A stretch of DNA of 64,000 nt. Origin: Cordia subcordata. Taxonomy: Eukaryota > Streptophyta > Magnoliopsida > Boraginales > Cordiaceae. The notes beneath the pieces were generated by a model. That model made no database searches. It was given only the letters and a program-made list of their open reading frames with translations, and was not told where the DNA came from. Made by a program: the position numbers and the translations under genes. Positions 1-11,788 of this stretch are shown piece after piece; the stretch's first letter is position 1; the number at the start of each line of letters is the position of its first letter. The stretch lies in the NCBI GenBank assembly GCA_028554755.1, contig JAPTOF010000020.1, forward strand, positions 997,001-1,061,000. Direction: 5' to 3'.

Positions 1-2943
1 TTCATGTCGAGAGCATACCAGCATAACATTACCAATTTCACGTTTGCATCAAATATTTAGGAATTTTGAGCAAATAGAAAACTATTTTCATATATTCTGA
101 AAACTTTTTAATGTGTCCATTAAATTATAAACGTTTCAAATAAATTATATATAGGATTTAGTTTATTCTATCCTTACAATTGTTTCATTTAGTTTATTCT
201 ATCCTTACAATTGTTTCAAAGTGTTTTAACTCTACAAAAGAATTTTGTTAGGACTTGTACACTTTTTTTAGAATTATCTTTGTTTGTATAACAACTGTTT
301 CTTTTTTTTTTTGGCTACTCTTAGTGATGTTAATTTAAATACTTATTTTCTTCTTGACAAAAAAAGAAAGAAATAGGTCCTAGGTTCTCGGTTATGTCTT
401 GCATGATCTTATATGACAAGTTACTAAATATATGCTTATAGAAAATTTTAAAAATTAATAATGTAATTATAACTTACCATGAATATGGTTAGTATGCCTG
501 ATAATCTATACTGTATATCAAAATTAATACTACATATCCCAAACTTTTCTTCCAAGCCAAAATCCATAGCACACGAGTCTGCGAGGTGGACAATGATTGT
601 TTTTAAAAAAATTTATAATGTAAAAGATTGTTTTTAAAAAAATAACGCTATAAAATATTTATGTGAAAAATTGTGCGTGGCACGGGTTGTATACTAGTAA
701 AATTCTGAAGTTGGATAAAACTCTTATGAATTACATATTTATTGTGTTTTTCTTTTTCTGTTTTTCAATATTATTATTGACTCATATTGATGGGTGTTGA
801 ATCCGCCAAAAATAAAATTTTAATTCTCACCTCGTGAATTTAGTTTGAGAACGTGGTGAGAAAAGGACTGAATCCACGGGAATTGGGGGATAAAGATATG
901 TCAATTACGCCAAGTAGATTAATCAAATAAGTCACAAATCAATGAAAGGGGGTTTTTTGTTACAAAAAAGCAAAAATAAATAAAACTCTCCAGTACACTA
1001 GACCACTTAGCGTGGGCGCGTAACTAGGCATAAAAATAAAAAACGTAAATAATAATAAAATCAAAGCTACAAATGCAATCTAAATTTAAATAAATGCTGG
1101 AAAATTAATATTAAACGAGAAAAGAATGTTACCTAAGCCAAGCCTCGAGTTTAATCTCAGTTTTGGTCAACAATTCCGATTCTAAATGCAAAGATAACTT
1201 GTGGTTATTGGTATGGTCTAACAACCTTATATTTCCTTACATTGTTGATAACGGTTTAAACCCCCTCTAATTTTTTTCCGCTATCGCCTTACCTATTAGA
1301 CGGTCTAACCCCTGGAAATATCTGCTAGGTCTATCTAATGGCAGCAGCAAGTTCTAGAAGACCTAATTCTAGAAGTTGATTCTCTCACGGTAATTTGCTC
1401 AGTTAGATTATGTGTTTACACAAGAGATCTAGTTACCACTATTCTTAGATTAATTAAATTAATCTATTTGGCTACCTATCATCATGCAATAAAAAAATCG
1501 GGCCCTAATTAAACAATCATAAGACAATATTAATTCTTAAAATAGTAAACACATAAATACTGAAATAATAGTGAAAGGAGAAAAATAATTAGATCTCACA
1601 GAATTGAAAAACCAAAAAAATAATTAGATCTCACGAAATTGAAGAACCAAATTCTGGATTAACTATTGACTAGAAAGAAATTTAGAACTCCATGGATTGG
1701 ACGCCTAAAGGGAGGAAAGAAAAACGTTTGCTGAAAATTATGAGTAAAGACTCGATCTCTATGAATCGTAGATAGGAAAGTATAAATGAGAAATTCTTAA
1801 CTAGAGTCATTCTTGAATAAGGAAACTCTTTAAAGTTAAGGAAAATAAAAAGGTAAAATCCTTAATTAAAAAAAAAAAGTCTTCCCTAGTTAATCTCTTT
1901 CCTTTCTAAAATATAGCAAATCTTCAATACAAGTCCTTTCCATAAGTGCTGCAAAAATATTTTTAGTCTTGGTCAAATCTTGGTTAATTCCGCATATAAA
2001 TTGCATGGTATTTTCTAACGTGCCAAAATCAATTTTATCAATTACAAACACGTTCAAAAAGCCTTTGGATCCATGTATAATGCATTTATCTCCTTTTTCC
2101 AAGTATAATTATGCAAAAACACATAAAAAAACACCAATTAAGAAACATCCAATTTGAGAATTAAACACAATTAACTATGAATTAAAGTCTTATTTAGAAC
2201 TTGTCACGTATCATGTAAAATGAAATTATCTTATCCTTGCCGGCCTAATGTTTGCGGAGGTGCTTTTGTAATTTGTCACATTCAATTATGTTTCTTGGTC
2301 TGTTTAGGGACTCCAAAATATTGTGATTATATTAGGCTTTTTAAATTATTTTTATTTACACCAGTTTGCAAATATGAAAAAATCAACGACTTTTCAAAAG
2401 TTAGAATACTTTACCAGTGAAAGATTAAAGTTTTCAATGATTAGTAATTTTCTGAAAAATAAAAACACAAGTTCACTTTTACTCACTTACCGAGAAGATT
2501 AATATGTTGAATATCATACTAACTTGTTTCTTAATTAAGTTTCAATTCTTCTAACTAAAAAACTGGGGTCCTAGTAGCAAATTAAATAAGGAAATTAAAG
2601 AGGGGCCGAAAATCCGAAATGTTTCCATTTTTTCTCATTCATACAATATACGAAGATTTTAATTCCGTGTAAAATAGTACTAAATATTAATAAATATTTA
2701 TGAATTTTCGGATCCTATTAAATATTTTTACCAACAATCTGGACAATGAGTTAGACATTAATTAATTACACATGACTTCAACTTAATTAATACCTTATTT
2801 ATCTATTATTATTTTTGGAACCTCATATACATTAATACCGTGAGTGCTAAGTTATAAATTTTAAATACAATGTCTTCATTAATTTGATCATCATTGAAAA
2901 AGAAAAAGAAAATAAAAGGAAAATTAGGTTGGTTATCAACGAG
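1..2943. other. AT-rich intergenic sequence, no gene recognised
   Basis: I see no credible coding region here. ORFs are short and without recognisable domains. The part from about 790 to 1700 has a somewhat more mixed base composition and a short near-duplicated stretch near 1590-1645. It resembles non-coding transposon debris, but I found no LTR, tRNA-primer site or coding domain, so the assignment is weak. Confidence 0.5.
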
Positions 2944-2946
2944 TAA

Positions 2947-3177
2947 GGGCCTGTTTGGATTGGTTTTTTTTTCCCAGAAAGAAAACACTTTTTTTCTTGA
3001 AAAAGTTATCTTAAATTTGCAATAACTATTAGAGTTGGCTTCCAAAAAAATTGAAACTCTGACAAAAGGTTAAATACAGCTTTTTTTAGAAGCAAGAAGT
3101 TTCAACTTTTTAAAAAAAATTATTTTTTAAAAATTGTTAAAAAAGTACTTTTAAAAAAAATCAATTCTAACGAGCCC
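2947..3177. mobile_element. Tourist-like MITE with TAA target duplication
   Basis: A 231-bp non-coding element has imperfect terminal inverted repeats: GGGCCTGTTTGGATTG on the left, and its relative, read as the complement, on the right. It is flanked by TAA on both sides (2944-2946 and 3178-3180). The 3-bp TAA duplication and the GGGC ends fit PIF/Harbinger Tourist-type MITEs. Related copies occur near 18247, 31237 and 49229. Confidence 0.75.
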
Positions 3178-3180
3178 TAA

Positions 3181-3649
3181 AGTACACTGGGTAGTTAGCT
3201 TTTCACCCGCTGACATCTTTTCTTTGTTTATTTATTTATTTGAATTTGGTTATTCTGGCTATCAAGTTTATGTTTCTGGTCTTTGCTCAGGTCTTCTTTT
3301 AATGGTTAAATATTATTATGTGTTTAGTTTAATTAGTAAGCCGTCTTCTTTTCTGGGTTTTCACATTATCTATAGTTGACGATAGTGACACTCCAGCAAG
3401 GTAAAGTTAGTACAAAATTGTCTTTGCTGTCCGTAACTGTGAGAGAACGTGACCAATTAATTACTAAACTGTCGCATACAAATACCTGAGCTAATCTAAG
3501 ATTAAATTGTTGATTTATTTTTTTTAAAAGAGACAACACCGATAATAAAGAGACTTCACGTGTATCATTCTCAAAAATTTTCTAATTGCACTTGAAAGTT
3601 CTTATAAAACTTGTTTCCCTCTAATGAAAGTACCATCTCAAACTTAACT
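3181..3649. other. Intergenic, nothing recognised
   Basis: AT-rich sequence between two transposable elements. I see no ORF, RNA gene or repeat structure. Confidence 0.5.
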
Positions 3650-3945
3650 AATTTGGCTAGCGGTGTTCATTTGAGATTATCCGATCCAAAATAGAGTATT
3701 ATTGTTTCTCCAAAATAATTTTGGAGAAAAAAATTTTCACCAATTTTTACACAATTCCCCAATGGGGAATACGATTTGGATAATGGAGAAATTGGACAAA
3801 ACTCCTTGGGGAATGGAGATTTTCAATTTAAGAAAATACATTAAAGGTAAACACACTAAAAATACACACACTTGCAAAAAAATAAATTGTTTATATTTTC
3901 TCTAGAAATTTTTTTTCATAGTTCGGTTGTTGTCACATTAAAAAT

Positions 3946-4270
3946 TCGAGCTCCTGTACCCCAGACCTGGCCTGGGTCCTAAACTTGGCGCCCCGAGACC
4001 CAGCTCCTAGCCCCTAGCGCCCCGCCTCATGCCTGAGCCTCCAACACCCCGGGACACTGAGGGAGCAGCTTGGGCCCTCGGGTCTAGGCCCCCGGCGCCC
4101 AGGACCCAACTCTTAGCCCCAGCCCCCTGCACCTAGAGACCTGAATCAGGACTCAGGACTCGAACCGACCTCGGTGCGCAGGGCGCCGGGGACCTGGGGA
4201 CCCGTGGCCGTTGCCGGGGCGCCCCAACGAGGTCGACGCCAGGGACTCGGGGGTTGGGGCGGGGCCGCAG
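3946..4270. repeat. GC-rich core of the hAT element
   Basis: About 325 bp are strikingly rich in G and C compared with the AT-rich surroundings. They consist of loosely repeated blocks such as GACCCAGCTCCTAGCCCC and the related GACCCAACTCTTAGCCCC about 100 bp later, plus GGCGCC motifs. Many CpG sites are retained. I see no coding frame with a recognisable domain. It may be a decayed minisatellite or a captured host fragment. Confidence 0.7.
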
Positions 4271-4523
4271 TGTGTTTAGTGTGTGTAAGTTGTATAGCGT
4301 GTTAAATGTGTGTAGTGCGTGTAGTGTGGGAAATATGTGTAATATGTGTAGTGTTTGTAATGGGTGAAATGTATGTAGTGTTCGTAATAGGCGGGGGCCA
4401 GGGCCGGGCCGCCGAGGACCAGGAGGCCGCAGTTTGTTTAGTGTGTGTATTGCGTGTAGTACGTGTAGTGCGTGTAGTGTGTGTAGTGCTTGTAATGGGT
4501 GGAGTGTGTGTAGTGTGTATATT
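4268..4523. repeat. GTGTAGT-type minisatellite within the hAT element
   Basis: Irregular repeats of GTGTGTAGTG, GCGTGTAGTG and GTAATGGGTG-like units occur in two blocks. Each block is headed by a GGCCGCAGT segment (about 4264 and 4426), with a second short GC-rich stretch at 4389-4433 between them. This looks like an about 160-bp composite unit duplicated once. Confidence 0.65.
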
Positions 4524-4732
4524 TGGCCTTTTAAAAAGTTGATCTACTTAATTTTGGATAAAATTAGATAATCTCCAAATTTTATCCAATTTCTAATTTT
4601 TTTTATCAAGAAATTTTCCATATCCAATATTTTTTCTCTAATTGACCATTCTCCATATCCAATTTCTCCAAACTCCAAAAGTTTAGAGAAAATATTGGAG
4701 ATCTCCAATAAGTGAACACCCCTAAATTTGGC

Positions 4733-5926
4733 TTCTTTATAAATATGTAACAACCAAAATCTTGAGTCACTTAACATCTTTCTATATTCACCAATGGATG
4801 GCAGAACAAACCCAGTCTGTTTCGTACTATCCTTAATCTAACATGTCAAAACTTGTGAACCAGTTATGTCCTCCCCTAACATTGTGGCATCGCTCTCAAT
4901 TGATTCCTCGTGCCCTCATACAGGATCTTTACTTTTGTCACATTATTTGTAGCCGTCCTAAGAATAAATTGTTGATCTGGCCACTATACAATAGCTCCAA
5001 AATTGACCATAATCTTGGTCTCTCAATCGCACATGTCCCTTTCAGCTTACTCATTTTTCTAAGACGCAATAGTCTACGCGTGGCGGCGGGGGAGTTTCCA
5101 AATTCCATGAACCAACATCCGACCTACAAAAAGCTAGTGGTCACCGGTGACAAGCATGCTTTATAAATGGGTCCCGTAATTTCCAATTTAAATCTCAATT
5201 TTGATTTTAGTTATATTTTTCTGTGAGTTTAATTTTTATTAAGCAGAGCCTTAAAATATTTTTATTTTTTAATACAAAAATAATAATAAATAAAAAAACA
5301 TTGAAATCATTAAATAAATAAGTCTACTATCAAATAAAAAATACAAAAAAAATTAATTTCATAATATGAAGGAAAACATAAAAAAACATAACTTATTATA
5401 CAACATTTCACATTACACAAAATATTAGAGGAAAAAAATCTAATTCACTTTAAAATATCATTCTTCTAATATATATATATATATATATATATTTCAAATA
5501 GAATCAAATTTATTTCTAACTTGCTACATATTTTTTTTTTCGTTTACAATTAGCTAACTTTTAGAACATACAAAGAAAAGAAATAATTGTACGAAATTCA
5601 CGTTATGCACAAAATTATATAGATAATTTAAATTCTATTTTCCTATATACATATGGATACATATGAAATTGAATGTAATCCTTTTTCCAAAACGCATGTA
5701 TAACTTTTTTCCCCAAAAAATGAGTTAATATTTTCAAAATACGAAATAAAAAATAACAAATAAAAATTAAATAGCTCAAAAATTAAAAAAAAAATCAAAT
5801 TGCCCCTTCAATATAAAAATTATTTGGCAAAACTCATGCCACGCCTGAAAGTGGGCAAAACAAAAAGGCTTATGGAGGGTTCATATTTTAGAATAAAATT
5901 ATTGGGGGGAAAAATGGCATTTACTC
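4733..5926. other. Intergenic and upstream region of the AAA-ATPase gene
   Basis: AT-rich upstream sequence. An open frame at 4843-5166 has no recognisable domain and is not called. A TA microsatellite lies at 5469-5492. The last 100 bp form the likely core promoter of the gene that follows. Confidence 0.5.
5469..5492. repeat. (TA)n microsatellite
   Basis: Twelve uninterrupted AT dinucleotides about 560 bp upstream of the AAA-ATPase start codon. Confidence 0.95.
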
Positions 5927-5934
5927 TATAAATA
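5927..5934 (+). promoter_or_regulatory. TATA box of the AAA-ATPase gene
   Basis: TATAAATA lies about 100 bp upstream of the ATG at 6032, followed by a CT/CA-rich leader typical of plant 5' untranslated regions. Transcription would be expected to start near 5960. This is inferred from position and consensus only. Confidence 0.7.
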
Positions 5935-6031
5935 GGGAGCCTCACTATTCGCTACTTTCACCAAAACCATACAACTCATCGCTCTCATCTTTCTTTTTTT
6001 TTCCCACAAACACGTTCACAGTTTTTCAAAG

Positions 6032-7827
6032 ATGCAGACAATGCAGTCAACAGCTTCAACCTTGTTTTCAACCTATGCATCGTTGACCGGTACGCTGATG
6101 CTCGTCCGGACCATCATCAACGATATTGTTCCGAGGCCTGTGAGATCTTACATTGAATCAGTTGTCCTTAAATTCTTCAGCTCCAGGGCATACTCCAAGC
6201 AGCTCACCCTTGTTGTGGACAAGAGAATGGGATATGTCCGAAACGAGCTTTATGAGGCTGCCGAGATCTATCTCACCACCATAATCGGCCGCAGTGTGGA
6301 CAGACTTAAAGTCGGCAAAGGCCCTAAGCAGAAGCACCTCGACGTCTTCGTCGACAATAATCAAGAGGTGCGTTAGAATTATCATCTCATTTAAAAATTT
6401 AAGTATTATATTAACACACTGGTTTATTTATTTATTACATTAAGCACGCCCCCGTGCAAGTAAGTTTGTTTTTAAATGTGTCTGGTGGACAGCTTTTAGT
6501 GTTTCTAATTGGGTGCAGATTGGCAGTGAGTTTAGAACATGAGAATATTTGGTTTTCAAGCTTTGATGTCATGTTATACTCACTACCTCATTTAGAAACT
6601 TAGGCATATAAAGAGGATAGCATCTAGCAGAAAAGATATTGATTTATTCATTTATTTATTGTAGTACCATGCTAATTTATTCGTTTGTTGTATACATGTA
6701 TTCACAAGGTGGATGACACGTTCTGCAACATTAAACTTACTTGGAAATTTGTTGCCGTCGAGTCTGACAAAAACAAGAAGGAGAAGAATTGTTTCGAGTT
6801 ATTTTTCGATAAGAATTTCAAGAACATTGTGATGGATGAATACTTGCCTCATATTATTTCAGAAGTCAAGAAAATAAAGCAGCGCAAGAAGGTGGTTAAA
6901 TTATACACAAAGAGTTGTAATAAAAGGGTTCCTGATGAGGATGGCCCTGGTGGTGACTGGGGGTATATAGCTCTGAACCATCCGGCCACGTTTGATACGG
7001 TGGCGATGGAGCCCAAGCTAAAGACCGCGATAAAGGAAGATTTGGATAAGTTCGTAAGGAGGAGAGACTTCTACAAGAGGGTCGGGAGGGCCTGGAAAAG
7101 AGGGTACCTACTATATGGCCCTCCAGGGACAGGAAAATCTACCCTGATTGCAGCCATGGCCAATTATTTGAAATTTGATATATTTGATGTGGAGCTTACG
7201 AGCTTGCGTTCAGATTATGAATTGAGGAGGACGTTGCTTTCCATCACCAACAGGTCCATCATTGTGATAGAAGACATTGATTGCAACTCAGAAGTATGGA
7301 AGCGATCCAATTCCAAGCATAAATCCTCACCAGTCAAAAAAGATGAGAGTGATGATGAAGCTCCTAGACAATCTATGTTGACATTGTCAGGCATATTGAA
7401 TTTCATAGATGGGTTATGGTCATCATCTGGAGATGAACGATTAGTTGTCTTCACCACTAATCACATAGACAAGATTGATCGTGCATTGTTGCGCCCCGGA
7501 CGAATGGATATGCACATTCACATGTCTTATTGTACTTATGAGAGCTTCAAAATCCTGGCCTCAAATTACTTAGGCGTAAGTGATGATCACAAGCTCTTTG
7601 AACAGATAGATGGGTTGATTAAGAGTGTGCAAGTCACCCCTGCAGAGATTGCAGAGGAGCTAACAATAAATGAGGATCCTGATCTTGCTCTGGAGGGTGT
7701 AGTCAATCTCCTCAGGCGGAAAAAGGCCGAAGCCAATGAAGTGAATGATGGACAATATTCCGTGCCTCAAGAAAATTCCAGGGAAGAAATAGTCAATGGA
7801 CCTCAGCTTCTGGTGACTGAAAACTGA
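6032..7827 (+). CDS. AAA-ATPase, plant BCS1/HSR4/ASD-like
   Basis: Two exons, 6032-6367 and 6709-7827, join in phase 0 (GAG|GTGCGT donor, CACAAG acceptor) to give 484 aa, the usual size of this plant family. Residues 1-30 contain a hydrophobic segment consistent with a membrane anchor. Residues of about 25-120 match the AAA-associated N-terminal domain. Walker A GPPGTGKST is at about 249-257 and Walker B IIVIEDID at about 296-303. Sensor and arginine-finger regions follow (FTTNH, LLRPGRMD). The family includes mitochondrial outer-membrane and ER AAA proteins (OM66/HSR4, ASD) that act in stress and defence. The exact member and substrate cannot be told from sequence. A TATA box lies upstream and broken paralogous fragments lie downstream, so the locus once held more than one copy. 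Confidence 0.93.
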
Positions 7828-8227
7828 ATAATGTTGACATATGTTAAAATTTGAGCGCAACAAGAGATTATTCATTATTCTGATGATTAATTTTCTATGC
7901 TGAAAAATCTTCTTGTTTCCGTTTACATTTAGCAGTAATTAGTGTAAATTGAGACTCTTATATGTAAGCACAACTCCTGCAAAGATTAGATGCCTACTGT
8001 TCTGGTACAGTCCCTTTGCCATAGACAAAAGTTTTGTTTATGTGATACAATGATTGATAGATTGTCAAGTAGTTTGACTATCGTTTTTAGATCTATTCAA
8101 GCTGTACAGATGAAAAAAATTTGTCGTTTCCACCACAATTCTTGCAACTAGGTTGAATGAACATGTAGATTCATGTCTTTTTATACTTACCGTGCTTTAA
8201 AACTTTAGCCTTTAGTTATTTCGAGAG
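7828..8227. other. 3' flank of the AAA-ATPase gene
   Basis: AT-rich sequence holding the 3' untranslated region and polyadenylation area. I did not identify a further feature. Confidence 0.5.
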
Positions 8228-8505
8228 TGCGTGATGACCCCGGACTACTTTTTATTCGAGATGAATGGCTTTATAAATTGTGCAAGCCCCTGCAGAGATT
8301 GGTGAGGGGCTACTGAGACGTGAGGATTCGTGTATCGTTCTCTTGGAGTTGTCAATTTCCTCGAGCGAAACAAAGCTGAAGCCAAGTGAATGGTGAACAA
8401 TCTGAAGAAGCTAATGAAGTGAATAATATTCCATCTATCAAAGAAAATGCAAGAGCAGGAAAAAAGAATGCTCACAAACTTCAAGAGTCTAATGGACTAC
8501 TGGGA
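8228..8505 (+). pseudogene. Broken copy of the AAA-ATPase 3' end
   Basis: This segment aligns by eye with the coding end of the intact gene (about 7570-7790). Shared blocks are CCCCTGCAGAGATTG followed by GAGGGGCTA, the AGTTGTCAATTTCCTC stretch, and an AAGCTGAAGCCAA block. Stops and indels interrupt the frame (for example TGA soon after GAGGGGCTAC). It is a decayed tandem duplicate. A Ty1/copia element begins immediately after it at 8511. Confidence 0.8.
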
Positions 8506-8510
8506 CTATT

Positions 8511-8717
8511 TAAACAACAAGATATTTTGGTGGAGAAAATTCACTACTTTTCATTATAGTGGCTGTATAGCTTTTATACACATTTACATACAATAAATTG
8601 AGTCATTTGAATTACAAAGTAGGATAAGGACTTATCTATCTATTATAGAACATTATCACATGTGATGAACTTATCTATCTGTTTCAAAACATCATCACAT
8701 CTGGTTATTTCCTAATA
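8511..8717 (-). repeat. 3' LTR of the copia element
   Basis: 207 bp matching the copy at 14394-14603 with about a dozen differences by eye, plus small indels. The ends read TA...TA in element orientation rather than the usual TG...CA. A purine-rich GCTGGGGCA (complement) immediately inside is the likely polypurine tract. Confidence 0.9.
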
Positions 8718-8815
8718 TGCCCCAGCAAAAGGATATTGATATCAACAATACCCATCTTGTTTCGAAGTTCTTGGAGTTTGTCTTCCGCCAAAGGCTTTGT
8801 GAGTGCATCAATAAC

Positions 8816-9778
8816 CTATAATTCAGTTGAGACATGAGAAACTTGTAGTAACCCAGAACTGACCTTTTCTCGTACAAAATGATAATCCAGTGCCAAATGT
8901 TTCATACGTGAATGAAAGACTGGATTTGCGCACAAGCAAGTGGCACCTATATTATCACATAGCAAGCGAGGAGGGTGTGGTAGCTGGCAGTGTAATTCAG
9001 ATAATAAATTTTGTAACCAACATAGCTCCATGGCTGTGGAAGCAATTGCCCTGTACTCAACGTCTGTGGAAGACTAGGCAACAATCTTTTGTTTCTTAGA
9101 ACACCAAGAGATAGGAGTGTTACCCCAAAAGATAATATAGGCTGAGATTGATGTGAGGTCATCTTTGTTTCCTGCCTAGTCTAAGTCTGTATAAGCTGTG
9201 AGTGTTAGCAAGGAAGACCTTCGAATGACAAGACCATAGTCAATGGTGTGCTTGAGATAACGCAGCAAGCGTTTTGCGGCAGTCCAGTGAACAGTGGTTG
9301 GTGCATGCATGAATTGTGCCAACTTGTTTATAGTATAAGACACGTCTGGTTTCATTAGAGAGAGATATTAGAGGCCCCCTATTAAGTTTCGATATATTTT
9401 GGCGTCAACAAATGGTTGACCATCTTTCAATTGTAAACGGATAGTGAAGCTTAATGGGGTGGAGCATTCTTTGGCCTCGGTCATGTGAAATTTTTTCAGA
9501 AGATCTATCACATATTTTCGTTGTGAGAGGAATAGACCTGTTGGAACATTAATGGCCTCCATGCCCAAGAAGTAAGAAATGTTCCCAAGATCTTTGACTG
9601 AGAATTTGGTTGCAAGGGCCTTGATAATAGTATGAACAAAGTCTTGAGAATTTTTTTTAACAAGTAGATCATCCACGTACACAAGAATATAGGCAGTTAT
9701 AGAATTGTTGACATAGATAAGTAGAGATGAATCTGATTTAGAGCTCTTGAAGCCAAGACAAAGGATGAAGCTTGTCAA
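8816..9778 (-). pseudogene. copia reverse transcriptase and RNase H fragments
   Basis: The frame 9368-9778 contains the reverse transcriptase signature YVDDLL followed by FSVKDLGNISYFLGME and LSQRKYVIDLL, typical of Ty1/copia. Frame 8816-9031 contains [18 protein letters not shown] and [14 protein letters not shown], the copia RNase H block. The two are joined by broken frames (8947-9162 overlaps), so there is no intact polymerase. Confidence 0.9.
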
Positions 9779-10380
9779 ATTCGGTGAACCAAGCCCTTAG
9801 GGCCTATTTTAACCCATATAGTGACTTGTTCAATTTACACACGTGCGAGGGCCTGGTGGCATCAATGAAACTCGGTGGTTGGGACATAAAAACATCTTCA
9901 CTGAGATGTTCATGCAAGAATACATTGGTGACATCCGGTTGACTTATACTTTAACCCTATAACACAGCCAATGTTAGTACAGTTCGAATAGTAGATGTTT
10001 TGACAACTGGACTAAAGGTTTCCCGGAAATTAGCCCCCGAATGTTGATGAAACCCTTTAGCGACAAGTCATGCGTTGTAATGAGAAATACTCCTATTTGG
10101 ATTTCTTTTAACTCGGAATACCCATTTACAACCTATGACATTTTAAGTAGAGGCATAGGGTACAAGGAGCCAAGTTTCATTTTTTTTGTAGTGCATGTAA
10201 CTCGTCTAGCATGGCATTTCTCCACTTAGTAGATTTCAAAGCTTCTTTTGCATTTCGTGGTTCGGCCAAAGCAATAGGTGAGGCTGAAGTCAAAGCCGCA
10301 GTTAAAGTAAAAACTTTTTTGGGTTTGAAAACATTACTTTTGGACCGAGGTTGCATATGGCGTTAAGTTCCTAACTGAGG

Positions 10381-11756
10381 TTACGAGCACATGGGAGCAT
10401 GAGTATTTGCAAACAAAGATGACTTAGGCACTATGGGTATGAGATTAGAGTCTTGGTGGCTGGTTGTGGTGGTTGGTAAATGAGACATATGATCATCACT
10501 AGAATGTCCAAGCAAATGTGACTCATGATTGTTGCATGTGTTTGTGACAAATGGACTACTTACTTGGCCAGATTGGAGATGATCTTGCATGAGATACACG
10601 TCAACCGTGGATAAACCAAGGACAATATGTTGACAAATCTCTAGCGATTGGGACGTATTGGACTCTCCGTTATTTGTTCGTCGTGCGACTCGTTGAATTC
10701 GAGATTGGTGATTATCAAGAGAAGCACTCATCGACCTCGGAATACCACTAGGAAGTGAAAAAGTAGGTATAGAACACCATTGAGACACAACTCTAGCATC
10801 AACATTATCAATTGATTGACTAGGTAGATGAGAAGGAAATTGCTTTTCATCAAATTGCACATTATGAGAAAAATAAAACTTGTGTTTCTGAGAATCATGA
10901 CAGATATATGAGTCATGTGTATTAGAATATCGTAGAAAAATGCATGGTTGAGAATGACTTTGCAGCTTATGATCATTATAAAGATGTAACCAGGGGGTAA
11001 CAAAGACAACCAAATATGCATAATTTATTATAATTGGGTACAACATTGAACAAATTTTCATATGGAGATTTTCCATTAAGAACAGATGTTGGCAGTTTGT
11101 TTATTAAATAAACTGCTATTTGAAAGACAATGGACTAAAAAAATTAATGGTAAAGACGCACGATGAAGCAAAGCAAGCCTAGTTTCAACAACATGGCGGT
11201 GTCGTCGTTTAGCAGTGGCAATGTGCTCGGGTGTATAGGGAAGAGAGATTAAATGTTGAATACCTAATTTTGAAAAAATTGTTGTTAACCCTTGGTATTC
11301 AGTGCCGCAATCCGAATAAATTGTAGCAATCTTAGTGGAAAATTGTTTTTCAACCATTTCTTTAAAAATTATAAACATAGAATAAATGTCTGATTTAAAA
11401 TTTAATGGAATTAACCAGGAATACTTTGTGAAATGGTCAACGAACAGTACATAATAAGAAAAAACATCAACAGATCGAACAGGTAATTTTCCCCGAACGT
11501 CTGTGTAAATTAATTCTAGTGGACGACTGCTTTGAAGACTCGATGGACCAAATGGCAATTTATGACTCTTACTACACTGGCAAGAAGCACAAGACGACAT
11601 AGATTTATTACTGTTGAAAGAAAGACTACCCGACATTTGGTTAATAACCTTAGGGGACTGGTGTCCTAAACGATCATGCCAATCAAGGAACGATGCTTTT
11701 ATTCCAATTGATGCCTGTTTCTTTACTGAAGTGTCCATAATGGACCAGTCATACAC
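10381..11756 (-). pseudogene. copia integrase fragments
   Basis: Frame 11076-11756 has the GAG-pre-integrase LGHQSPKVI and CASCQCSKSHKLPF zinc region and the catalytic core (IYTDVRGKLP, then FVDHFTKYSWLIPL, IYSDCGTEYQ). The expected E of the DDE triad region is disturbed (EHIATAKRRHRHVVE). Frame 10381-11076 continues into the copia integrase C-terminal region (FLRYSNTHDSYICHD and HNVQFDE). Confidence 0.88.
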
Positions 11757-11788
11757 ATGGTTCTTGCTCTATCCCATTGCGAGAAACG

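Larger units (their letters stand above)
3658..4724. mobile_element. Non-autonomous hAT element with GC-rich cargo
   Basis: The element starts TAGCGGTGTTCA and ends TGAACACCCCTA, giving near-perfect 12-bp terminal inverted repeats. It is flanked by an exact 8-bp duplication AATTTGGC (3650-3657 and 4725-4732). The TAGGGGTGT-type terminus and the 8-bp duplication are hallmarks of the hAT superfamily. The subterminal 200 bp on each side are AT-rich and partly inverted (GGAGAAATTGG-like and TCCAATTTCTCC-like blocks). The interior is GC-rich and minisatellite-like. There is no transposase ORF, so it would need a transposase supplied in trans. Confidence 0.85.

Noticed and set aside
4843..5166. 107-codon plus-strand frame
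   Set aside because: No domain or family resemblance, and it lies in the upstream region of the ATPase gene without promoter-like context.
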